DNA of 64,000 bases from VGMA01 sp964655475 (GTDB lineage Bacteria; Chlamydiota; Chlamydiia; Chlamydiales; VGMA01): assembly GCA_964655475.1 (NCBI GenBank), contig CAZZMO010000001.1:62001-126000 (forward strand). Reading direction: 5' to 3'. The notes under the pieces were generated by a model. It was given only the letters and a program-made list of their open reading frames with translations, was not told the DNA's origin and did no database searches. Of the stretch, positions 34,527 through 42,760 are shown in pieces. Made by a program: the position numbers and the translations under genes. Each line of letters begins with the position of its first letter. Positions within the stretch are counted from its first letter, which is position 1.

Positions 34527-36971
34527 TTACAATGTTTGTGTTAAATACGTTACTTCGTACGAGCGGATGATATCACCAGCTTGCACTTCCTTAAAGTTCG
34601 ATAGGAGGATACCACATTCAAACCCTTTGGATACTTCTTTGACATCATCTTGATGCCGTTTGAGAGAGGAGATATCTCCTTCCCAGACTTTATTGCCACC
34701 ACGGAACACTTTCGCGATGTGGGAGCGCTTGATTAGACCATCTGTAACTTGGCAACCAGCAATGAGACCGTGCGATGAGGATCTAAAGACCATCTTCACC
34801 TCTGCCGATCCTACTTCATTCTCTTGGCGTACCTTGTCTAAGAGCTTGGTCATCTCTTCTTTAACTTCGTCGATCAAGTGGTAAATCACGTCGTGACTCA
34901 TCACTTTGACCCCTTCTCGTTTTGCAAAGTCCTCGGCCGTTGGTTCCATCTTTGTGTGGAAGCCTAAAATGACCGCATTCGTTGCGTGCGCCCATTCAAC
35001 ATCTGACTCAGAAATAGTTCCGACCGATGCAGAGACAATGTTGACACGCGCTTTTTCAGAGGGGATCTTCAAGAGCATTGACTCGATCGCTTCGAGTGAG
35101 CCTTTCACATCTGCCTTCACGATGACAGAGAGAAGTTTCTTCTCTTTCTTCTCAACGTGTTCCATGAGGAATGATTGGAGGTCAGTTGTATTCGCTTTTC
35201 TGAGGTGCTCACGTTTGACTCCAGCAAGGCGCTCTTCAGCGAGCTTGCGAGCTTCTTTTTCTGTCTTCACGACAATGAATTCACAACCTGCGGCTGGGGC
35301 TTCAGAAAGACCTGTTACCTCTACAGCAACTGAGGGGAGAACCTTCGTCAGATGGCGCCCTCTTTCATCTTTCATCGTCTTGACACGCCCATATTCATGT
35401 TCAAATAAGATCGCATCGCCTCGGCGAAGAGTTCCGTTTTGAACAAGAAGGGTTGCTGTATTCCCCATCCCTTTTTGAATTTCAGATTCGAGTACTGTTC
35501 CCCTGGCTCTTGCTGTTGGATCTGCTACGAGTTCCAAAATTTCAGATTGAAGTGCAAGCATTTCTAAAAGCTCTTCAATTCCTTTTCCAGTCACTGCAGA
35601 ACAGTTTACAGTGATCGTTTCCCCACCCCATGCTTCAGCTAGGATGCTTCTGTCAGCGAGCTGTCTTAAAACGTTGTCAGGATTGAATCCTGGCTTATCT
35701 GCTTTGTTAATCGCAACGATGATTGGCACACCTGCATCTTGGGCTTGTTTAATCGCCTCATCTGTTTGTGGCATGATCCCTTCATCGCCAGCGATGACGA
35801 TGACAATGATGTCAGTAACTTCTGCTCCTCGGGAACGGATAGCGCTAAACGCTTCGTGACCCGGAGTATCTAAAATAGTGATGTCACCTTGTTTTGTGTG
35901 GCAACGGAATGCGCCCATGTGCTGTGTAATGGCGCCCGCTTCTGCAGCGGCAAGTTTACTCTTTCTGATGGCATCGATCAAGCTCGTCTTACCATGGTCA
36001 ACGTGACCCATGAAGGCGACAACAGGTGCTCTAGAAACGAGTTTATCTGCATCGGTCGACTCAATCTCTTCTCTAATACTCTTTTCTGTAACGCGGAGCC
36101 TTTCTTCTTGAGAGCGGTCGATAGTAATGGCGCAGCCAAATTCTTCACCAATCAACACAATGCTTGTATCATCGAGGATGTCATTGATAGTGATCGTGAG
36201 ACCTTGTTTGAAGAGTTTCTCAATCACTTCCGTGACTTTGATCTTCATATTTGCCGCGAGATCCTTCAAAGAAATAGGGGGTCGAACACTGAGGGTTTTC
36301 GGACGATCTTCGAGGTTGATCTGCTTCTTGAGTTTGCCCTTAGCGTGTCTTTTTCTTCTCCACGCTTCATCTTCTCCTGTTCTCAAACCATGGCGATCTC
36401 TGGAGTCGAAGGTCTTCTGGAAGGCTTGCTTTTTTGTAGCCTTCTGATCCTTAACATTCTTATCATCGCGAGGTGGTGGAAAATCAGGTTTCTTGACATG
36501 CTTTTCCTTTTTCTCCTCTTCTTCCTCTTTAGCCTTTACAGGGGCTGGGGGAGGGGAAGCGGGAGGGGGCGATGCCTTCTTAACTTCTTTTACTTCAACA
36601 ACCTCTTGAACAACAGGGGCTGGTGCTTCTACAACTTGGGGAAGAACAGGAGGAAGCTCTACCTTTGGAGGAGCTGCTGCTTCAGCAGCAGCCTCAAGTG
36701 CCGCTTCCTCTTTGAGTCTTTTGTCGAGAACAGCAGAGGGGGCTGATTTAGCTTTGGGGCGATAGCCGTCAGTCGTCTTCGCAGCTTCTGCTTCTTGCTC
36801 TAAAACACCGTTCGGCATAGGTCTAGCCTTGCTGATGACCTTCGGAGCAGGGGTTTCGGCAACCTTTTCTTTTTGAACTGGTTGCTGCTCCTCCGTCTCT
36901 TGCGGTTGGGTTTTCTTTAGAACTTGTGCTAGCTGTGCGTTTTTGATCTGCAGCTTTAAATTTTTTGCCAA
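34527..36971 (-). CDS. infB: Translation initiation factor IF-2
   Basis: 814 residues from a TTG start at 36971; no nearby ATG exists, and AGGA lies about 10 bases upstream. A long Ala/Pro/Glu/Lys-rich N-terminal region (about 1-230) is followed by the IF2_N segment (ISLKDLAANMKIKVTEVIEK), then the G domain: GHVDHGKTSLIDAIRKS, DTPGHEAFSAIRSRGA and NKADKPGFN. Domains III and IV (fMet-tRNA binding) end the protein. It recruits initiator tRNA. Lies 4 bp after nusA. Confidence 0.95.
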   Translation of the reverse strand: MAKNLKLQIKNAQLAQVLKKTQPQETEEQQPVQKEKVAETPAPKVISKARPMPNGVLEQEAEAAKTTDGYRPKAKSAPSAVLDKRLKEEAALEAAAEAAAPPKVELPPVLPQVVEAPAPVVQEVVEVKEVKKASPPPASPPPAPVKAKEEEEEKKEKHVKKPDFPPPRDDKNVKDQKATKKQAFQKTFDSRDRHGLRTGEDEAWRRKRHAKGKLKKQINLEDRPKTLSVRPPISLKDLAANMKIKVTEVIEKLFKQGLTITINDILDDTSIVLIGEEFGCAITIDRSQEERLRVTEKSIREEIESTDADKLVSRAPVVAFMGHVDHGKTSLIDAIRKSKLAAAEAGAITQHMGAFRCHTKQGDITILDTPGHEAFSAIRSRGAEVTDIIVIVIAGDEGIMPQTDEAIKQAQDAGVPIIVAINKADKPGFNPDNVLRQLADRSILAEAWGGETITVNCSAVTGKGIEELLEMLALQSEILELVADPTARARGTVLESEIQKGMGNTATLLVQNGTLRRGDAILFEHEYGRVKTMKDERGRHLTKVLPSVAVEVTGLSEAPAAGCEFIVVKTEKEARKLAEERLAGVKREHLRKANTTDLQSFLMEHVEKKEKKLLSVIVKADVKGSLEAIESMLLKIPSEKARVNIVSASVGTISESDVEWAHATNAVILGFHTKMEPTAEDFAKREGVKVMSHDVIYHLIDEVKEEMTKLLDKVRQENEVGSAEVKMVFRSSSHGLIAGCQVTDGLIKRSHIAKVFRGGNKVWEGDISSLKRHQDDVKEVSKGFECGILLSNFKEVQAGDIIRSYEVTYLTQTL

Positions 36972-36975
36972 AGCT

Positions 36976-38253
36976 TTATTTCCTGTGTTGTTTACTGAGT
37001 TGTTCTAAAATATTCTCTGCCATTTGAAGACTAATATCAGCCGATTTTGCAATATCTTGCGGAGAGCTTGCAAAGATCTTTCTTGCTGTATTGAAGCCAG
37101 AAGCGACGAGGTTGTCGACGATCAACGAGTTGATCTCTGGAATCGAGTCGATCTCTTGGTCAAGAGTATCATCTTCTTCAAGAGAAATACGCTGACGGAG
37201 AGAGGTCATCTCTTTTTGGTACTCGCTCACTTTGTGCACTTCGATACGGGCGCCGATGAGCTCACCGGTCAATCTCGCATTGATCCCTTTCTTTCCAAGG
37301 ATCGCTGGATAGTCTTCATCTTCTACGATCAAGGTTACTGTATTTGTCTCATCACAGAAGTCTACTTTCTTCGGCTCAAGCGGAGAAAGGGCATTCTTGA
37401 GGAGCATCGCTGGATCGTCTGAGTGGGGGAGGATGTCGATCTTTTCACCACCGAGTTCACGGATGATGTTCTTCACACGGCTTCCTCGAACGCCTACACA
37501 GGCTCCAACGGCATCAACTCTCATGTCTGAGGCATATACAGCCATCTTTGTTCTGTAGCCCGCTTCTCTGACTGCCTTTTTAATGCTGATGATTCCATCA
37601 GAAATCTCAGGCACTTCAGCAGCAAAAAGTGAGATCACGAAATCGGGGTGAGATCTTGTCAAAATGACCTCTGCACCACCATTTTCTGTGTCTTGCACTT
37701 CGTAGAGAAGGGCGAGCACTTTATCGCCGAGGTGATAACGCTCAGTCTTTGGGTAAAAACGGCCTGGGAGGAGCGCCTCCACTTTGCCAAGGTCCACAAT
37801 GAGCGTATGCCCTTTGGTGATCCGGCGTACCGTTCCTGATATCAACTCACCAACTCTATGGCGATATTCTTCATAAATCACATCTCTTTCTGCGCCGCGG
37901 AGCTTTTGTGAGATTACCTGGCGGGCTGTCTGCGCCGCAATGCGGCCAAACAGCTCAGGCTCAACCATCACATCGATCCAGTCTCCCACGCGAGAGTTTG
38001 GATCGAGCTCTTTTGCTTCATCTAAAGAGATTTCTTCTTCAGGGTATTCTACTTTTTCTACGATCTCTTTTTCTGCAAGAGCGATGATGTCGCCCGTTTT
38101 AGGATCGACGGAAACAGACACATTGTTCATGTGTTTGTTTCCTTTTCTCGCTGCGATGACAAGAGAATCTTCGATGGCTCTAGTAATGAGCTCTCGTTTG
38201 ATCCCTTTTTCTCTTTCGAGATATTCAAAAATAGCTAATAACTCTTTATTCAT
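36976..38253 (-). CDS. nusA: Transcription termination/antitermination factor NusA
   Basis: 425 residues from ATG 38253; the frame extends upstream through the rpsA end but MNKELLAIFEYLEREKG is the family N-terminus. Domains: RNAP-binding N-terminus (1-125), S1 (RVGELISGTVRRITKGHTLIV), two KH domains (VGVRGSRVKNIIREL, LGKKGINARLTGELIGARIE), and a short helix-hairpin tail. The start lies inside the final codons of rpsA, an 8-bp overlap. Confidence 0.95.
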   Translation of the reverse strand: MNKELLAIFEYLEREKGIKRELITRAIEDSLVIAARKGNKHMNNVSVSVDPKTGDIIALAEKEIVEKVEYPEEEISLDEAKELDPNSRVGDWIDVMVEPELFGRIAAQTARQVISQKLRGAERDVIYEEYRHRVGELISGTVRRITKGHTLIVDLGKVEALLPGRFYPKTERYHLGDKVLALLYEVQDTENGGAEVILTRSHPDFVISLFAAEVPEISDGIISIKKAVREAGYRTKMAVYASDMRVDAVGACVGVRGSRVKNIIRELGGEKIDILPHSDDPAMLLKNALSPLEPKKVDFCDETNTVTLIVEDEDYPAILGKKGINARLTGELIGARIEVHKVSEYQKEMTSLRQRISLEEDDTLDQEIDSIPEINSLIVDNLVASGFNTARKIFASSPQDIAKSADISLQMAENILEQLSKQHRK

Positions 38254-39973
38254 CGTCCCCTTCGTCCTCATCTCTTTCCCCGACGACAATGTCATCATTA
38301 TTGACTCTCGTTGTTTCTACAACGTGGTCTTTAATAGAAAGAGAAATCTTTTTGTGCTCAGGATCTAATTTAATGACTTTTGCTTGAACTTCTGCACCAA
38401 TTTTGACCACATCTTCTACTTTTCCAAATGCGCGGTCAGAAAGCTCTGTCACATGGACGAGCCCTTCGATGCCGTTGTCTAGCTCAATAAATGCTCCAAA
38501 GGCTGTGATCTTTGTCACGTGTCCTTTGACGATAGAGCCAACAGGCATGGTTTTTTCAATGCTTTCCCAAGGATTTGATGTGAGCTGCTTAACACCAAGA
38601 GTAATCTTCTTGCTCTCTTTGTCTACAGAAAGGATTACAGCATCAACACGATCTCCCTTCTTGAGTACTTCAGATGGGTGAGATACTTTTTTGATCCAGC
38701 TGAGGTCAGAGATGTGGATGAGACCATCAACACCTGGCTCGAGCTCTACAAACGCGCCGTAGTTCGTCAAGTTGCGAATCTCTACATTAACGTTTTTTCC
38801 AACTGGGTATTTTGATTCTACATCTTCCCAAGGGTTGCGCTCTGTTTGTTTGATTCCAAGAGAGATCTTCCCTTCATCTGTTTGGATAGCAAGAACAATA
38901 GCTTCAACAGGATCACCCTTATTGACGATCTGGCTTGGATCTGTAACGTTCTTTACCCAAGACATTTCTGATACGTGGATGAGTCCTTCGATGCCTGGCT
39001 CAATCTCAATGAACGCGCCGTATGCAACGAGGTTAACGATCTTACCACGCACTCTTGTGCCAGGAGGATATCTCTTCTCGATTTCATCCCACGGGTTTGC
39101 ATCTTTTTGTTTGAGTCCGAGAGCAACACGACCTTTTTCTTTGTCGATGTTCAGGATCATTACTTCGAGCTCATCTCCTAAAGAGACAATCTCAGATGGG
39201 TGCTTAATCCGTCTCCATGTCATGTCGGTGATGTGAAGAAGACCATCAATGCCATCTAAGTCTAAGAAGACTCCGAAGTCGGTGATGTTCTTCACAACCC
39301 CTGTGCGGATATCGCCAATCTGGATATCTTCGAGGAGTTCAGCTTTGCGGTATACTCTCTCATCTTCGAGGATCTCTCTACGAGAAACGACGATGTTCTT
39401 TCTTTCGAGGTTGATCTTGAGGATCTTCACATCAAATGTGCGGCCGAGGTAGTCGTCGAGGTTCTTAATGCGCTTGTTGTCAACCTGAGAGCCGGGAAGG
39501 AATGCATCCATCCCTTTGATGTCGACCATGAGACCACCCTTGACTTTGCGGATGATCTTTCCTTGGACGATAGAGCCTTCTTTGCAATGATCGATGATGA
39601 ATTCCCACTGACGTTGCTTTCTCGCCTTTTCTCTCGAAAGGACGATCTGCCCACCTTCACCTTCTGTTTGATCTAGAAGAACTTCTACGTCACTTCCTAG
39701 AACAATTTCTTCAGGGTCAGCAAACTCTACAATAGGGATGAGACCTTCAGATTTAAGCCCCACGTCAACAACGACAAAGTCTTTTGTCACTTCGACGATG
39801 GTTCCTTTCAAAATTTCGCCTGAAATCATAGAGCTGAGAGAGCCAGCAGATGAGTCTTTTTCTTTTTGTGTCAAAATGCCACGGAAGGTCGCCACGTCTC
39901 TTTCGTCGTATTCTTCCAAGTCAATGATTTTACTATCGTCTTCGATCCAGCTATATTGATGTTTATTGGGCAT
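38246..39973 (-). CDS. rpsA: 30S ribosomal protein S1
   Basis: 575 residues with six S1/OB repeats, recognisable by repeated GxVxxxxxFGxFVxLxxGxxGLxHxS motifs (KNITDFGVFLDLDGIDGLLHI, LVAYGAFIEIEPGIEGLIHVS, LTNYGAFVELEPGVDGLIHIS, ITAFGAFIELDNGIEGLVHVT). Acidic N- and C-terminal ends. It binds mRNA at the 30S subunit. AGGAG ribosome site upstream. Head of rpsA-nusA-infB-rbfA-truB-ychF. Confidence 0.95.
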   Translation of the reverse strand: MPNKHQYSWIEDDSKIIDLEEYDERDVATFRGILTQKEKDSSAGSLSSMISGEILKGTIVEVTKDFVVVDVGLKSEGLIPIVEFADPEEIVLGSDVEVLLDQTEGEGGQIVLSREKARKQRQWEFIIDHCKEGSIVQGKIIRKVKGGLMVDIKGMDAFLPGSQVDNKRIKNLDDYLGRTFDVKILKINLERKNIVVSRREILEDERVYRKAELLEDIQIGDIRTGVVKNITDFGVFLDLDGIDGLLHITDMTWRRIKHPSEIVSLGDELEVMILNIDKEKGRVALGLKQKDANPWDEIEKRYPPGTRVRGKIVNLVAYGAFIEIEPGIEGLIHVSEMSWVKNVTDPSQIVNKGDPVEAIVLAIQTDEGKISLGIKQTERNPWEDVESKYPVGKNVNVEIRNLTNYGAFVELEPGVDGLIHISDLSWIKKVSHPSEVLKKGDRVDAVILSVDKESKKITLGVKQLTSNPWESIEKTMPVGSIVKGHVTKITAFGAFIELDNGIEGLVHVTELSDRAFGKVEDVVKIGAEVQAKVIKLDPEHKKISLSIKDHVVETTRVNNDDIVVGERDEDEGDDE

Positions 39974-40012
39974 GTTAAGGGTTTCTCCTAAGAATTTCTT
40001 GTTGATACGGAG

Positions 40013-40042
40013 AGTTTACCAAGTCTCAAAAAATAAAAGCAA
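40013..40042 (-). promoter_or_regulatory. Candidate promoter of the rpsA operon
   Basis: On the minus strand TTGCTT (40042-40037), an 18-bp spacer, and TAAACT (40018-40013). The start site would leave a leader of roughly 35 bases containing the AGGAG ahead of rpsA. Found by eye only. Confidence 0.4.
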
Positions 40043-40081
40043 CCCCTTTATTTCTACCATGATCTGTAGTATATTGTTGTC

Positions 40082-40864
40082 ATGTCTATGATCGTATTAA
40101 AATTTGGAGGAGCTGCTTTAAAGGATATCGAACACCTGGAGAGGGTCGCTGATATCATCGCAGAAAAGAAAAGAAATTATTTGAATGTCATCGTTGTGGC
40201 AAGTGCCATGGGGAAGACGACAGATGAACTTCTGGCCCTTGCAAGATCGGTTCATGGAACACCTCCTCCAAGAGAGCAGGACATGCTCATTTCTGTAGGG
40301 GAGAGGATTAGTATGTCCCTTCTTGCGATTGCCTTACACAAGAGAGGCCTCCAGGCGAGAAGCTTCACAGGCTCTCAAGCGGGGATCATCACGACAGATG
40401 AGCACTCTGATGCGAAAATCCTCGATGTGAGACCGAGGCGCCTCCTTCCCTTCCTTGAAAAGGGAGAGGTCATTATTGTTGCAGGCTTTCAAGGGGTCTC
40501 TTCTCAAGGGGAGATTACTACCCTTGGGCGTGGCGGGTCTGACACCTCAGCCGTTGCCCTTGGGATCGCTCTCAAAGCTGCCAAAGTAGAATTTTACAAA
40601 GATGTGAAGGGGATTTTTTCCAAGGATCCCAAAGTGGACCCGAATGCCACCTTGTATACCACTCTCGACTATCAAGAAGTTCTTGAATTAATAGATGGGG
40701 AAAAGGTAAAAGTGCTTCATCCGAGGGCTATCAGACTGGCAGAGAAAAATCAACTTCCTCTCCATGTTCTCACGTTCCATAGAGATGAAGAGACTCTAGG
40801 TACGGTAGTCTTGAGGGGGACACATCAAGTGAGAACCGATCCTTTATATGAGGGAAGCGCCTGA
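40082..40864 (+). CDS. Aspartate kinase catalytic domain without ACT domains
   Basis: 260 residues that cover only the amino-acid kinase fold: MIVLKFGGAALKDIEHLERVA (ATP/Asp loop), VVASAMGKTTDELL, FQGVSSQGEITTLGRGGSDTSA (the aspartokinase signature) and a C-terminal VLHPRAIRLAEKN. Typical bacterial LysC is 400-450 residues with a C-terminal ACT pair for lysine/threonine feedback; here the protein ends just after the kinase. It supplies aspartyl phosphate for DAP and threonine/methionine. It overlaps the next gene by 17 bp. ATG 40088 is an alternative start. Confidence 0.88.
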   Translation: MSMIVLKFGGAALKDIEHLERVADIIAEKKRNYLNVIVVASAMGKTTDELLALARSVHGTPPPREQDMLISVGERISMSLLAIALHKRGLQARSFTGSQAGIITTDEHSDAKILDVRPRRLLPFLEKGEVIIVAGFQGVSSQGEITTLGRGGSDTSAVALGIALKAAKVEFYKDVKGIFSKDPKVDPNATLYTTLDYQEVLELIDGEKVKVLHPRAIRLAEKNQLPLHVLTFHRDEETLGTVVLRGTHQVRTDPLYEGSA

Positions 40865-42695
40865 ACATATTCTAGGACAAAATCTTGAAAGAGGATACGT
40901 CCTCGACCAGATTCAGCACATCTTAAACGAGGTGCTCCCAGAGGGGGGCCTTGCTGTTATTCCAAAACACCTTCCGATCGTTCAGTTTTCCTCTTGCGAC
41001 ACCCCACCTTTCCCTCTATCGATCTATTGGCTTTGTCCCTACCGCCTCGATGCAGGTAAGTTCTTTTATGAAATGGTGAGCTCGTGGCTCATCCCAGGTA
41101 GAAGGACCAATATAGAACTTTTTTTTGTGACTGACTTTAAATTCTATCCTATGGAAAAAGAGCTCTATACCATTGGGGAAGCGGTCGTGAGGATCAAAGA
41201 TGAAAGGGATTATAAGATCATCCATGAAACGATGGAAGCTTTCCAAAGAGAGGCCTCTCTTGGACTCTCTTCCCCCTATCATGCAAATCGCATTTTAGAG
41301 ATTAAAGGGGTTTCCTTGGATGAAAAAACCTCTTTAATGAGAGAGAAAATAGTACAGCTCTTAGCGAAGTTTCCCCAAGAGATCGACTATGACATTTTTT
41401 CTTTTATGCAGCAGTTCATCATCGGCTCCTCAAGAAAGTTTAAACAATACCGCTCATACCGCTATCTGACAAAAATCATTGGAACCCTATACATCTATTT
41501 TCAAAGCATTAAAAATGCTGTAGAAACCCAAGAAGGGAAGCGCTACCTACATTCAAAAGCTGTTAAAGTGCAGTTAGACACTCCCTTTGGTCAAAAATCG
41601 GTAGTGGGGCTTTTCGTAGCGCTAAACTTTCTCCATCGGCATGAGGTTTTTGAGAAGAGCCACCTTCTCAAGGCGGTCGAAAGGTATGTCAAGGGGGTGA
41701 AAATGGTAGAAGATTCCTATTTCCTCTACCAGCCACCAGGGGAGAAAATGCTCGCTTTTTACATGGAGATGGAAAAAGAGAGTGGGGAAGACTTCGAGCA
41801 AGAGGAAATCGTCTTGTTAGGGCGCCATTTAAGGTCTCATTTGAGTCATTGTGTCGAACAACTGGTTCGCCCTACCTTTATGCCTAGGAATGAAGAGGAG
41901 GTGATGAAGTACATCGTGACCTTATCAAAGCAGGTCAAGTATGTCAAAGATATCCCTCAAGTAGTCATTAGTTTTGAGGGGCAGCTTCATGGGGAGATGA
42001 CTTTTACTGTTGTATTGGTCAGGCCTCTTCTGGGATCAACAAAGTCGGTAGAGCATCTCATCAAAAGCTACAGTGGAGAAATGAAATTTGACCTCGAAAG
42101 GGTGAAGAAGATTGGATTTGTACGGAAAAAGTATCCCAAAGAGGCGATTGTCCTTAGAGTCCGTTTCTTAGAAAAAGAGCACTCTCAAAATCTCTATAAG
42201 GCACGGCAGAAGGTGGTAAAAGCCATAGAAGAGCTCTTTGGAGAAATTAGGGACTTCAATGGAGGACTACTTGCCAAACAGATGGAAGTTCTTGGGACTC
42301 TGAAAGAGGCTGTTTTGGAATCGGCTTTGATCCTACCTGATCTTGTGGAAAATTTCTTCCATTCTCTCTATCCCGTCGAGCTGAGAGGGATATTCCCTCT
42401 TACGGCCCTTGTCAGGTTCTACAAGATGTTTCATGAGGTGTGGTCAGAGATCGACATGCCCAGTTTAAAGGTAGAGCAAGATGATCATAACCTTTTCATC
42501 ATGAGTGCATCGCAAGATATTCAGGTGAGGCGGGCCATCATGAAGAAAATCGAAGAGTTTAAAATACCCCCTTCCCATCTAGTCAAATTTCAGATGGCGC
42601 ATGAGGGAAGAGATTATTTGGGCTATGTCTTTCTATCCTCGAGCCCTCTTGAGATGGAGATTTTTATCAAAACCATCCGTTCCATGATGATATAA
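40848..42695 (+). CDS. Unrecognised 615-residue protein coupled to aspartokinase
   Basis: 615 residues, soluble, mostly helical with a few hydrophobic beta segments (VVISFEGQLHGEMTFTVVLV, AIVLRVRFLE). No signal peptide and no P-loop or other catalytic motif seen. The start lies 17 bp inside the aspartokinase gene, so they are translationally coupled. A weak resemblance to N-terminal regions of large NAD-glutamate dehydrogenases (LVENFFHSLYPVELRGIFPL) was noticed and is not relied on. Function unknown. Confidence 0.7.
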   Translation: MREAPEHILGQNLERGYVLDQIQHILNEVLPEGGLAVIPKHLPIVQFSSCDTPPFPLSIYWLCPYRLDAGKFFYEMVSSWLIPGRRTNIELFFVTDFKFYPMEKELYTIGEAVVRIKDERDYKIIHETMEAFQREASLGLSSPYHANRILEIKGVSLDEKTSLMREKIVQLLAKFPQEIDYDIFSFMQQFIIGSSRKFKQYRSYRYLTKIIGTLYIYFQSIKNAVETQEGKRYLHSKAVKVQLDTPFGQKSVVGLFVALNFLHRHEVFEKSHLLKAVERYVKGVKMVEDSYFLYQPPGEKMLAFYMEMEKESGEDFEQEEIVLLGRHLRSHLSHCVEQLVRPTFMPRNEEEVMKYIVTLSKQVKYVKDIPQVVISFEGQLHGEMTFTVVLVRPLLGSTKSVEHLIKSYSGEMKFDLERVKKIGFVRKKYPKEAIVLRVRFLEKEHSQNLYKARQKVVKAIEELFGEIRDFNGGLLAKQMEVLGTLKEAVLESALILPDLVENFFHSLYPVELRGIFPLTALVRFYKMFHEVWSEIDMPSLKVEQDDHNLFIMSASQDIQVRRAIMKKIEEFKIPPSHLVKFQMAHEGRDYLGYVFLSSSPLEMEIFIKTIRSMMI

Positions 42696-42727
42696 AAAAG
42701 AAGGCGCTTTGAAACAAAGCGCCTTCT
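42694..42727 (-). terminator. Intrinsic terminator of the 1407-residue gene
   Basis: A 12-bp perfect stem (42700-42711 with 42715-42726) around a 3-nt loop. On the minus strand it is followed by a run of T (the A-run at 42694-42699 on the plus strand). It therefore ends the large minus-strand gene and may also stop readthrough from the plus-strand gene. Confidence 0.88.
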
Positions 42728-42760
42728 CAGATGATCTACTAGAATTTTTCTAGAGAAACC

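Noticed and set aside
34906..35442. 178-codon plus-strand frame opposite infB
   Set aside because: Shadow of the infB G-domain region; Ser/Thr-rich translation without motifs.
35889..36746. 285-codon open frame on the plus strand opposite infB
   Set aside because: Lies wholly antisense to a well-supported infB. Its composition is Phe/Leu/Cys-rich, as expected from the reverse of an Ala/Glu/Lys-rich gene, and it has no ribosome site.
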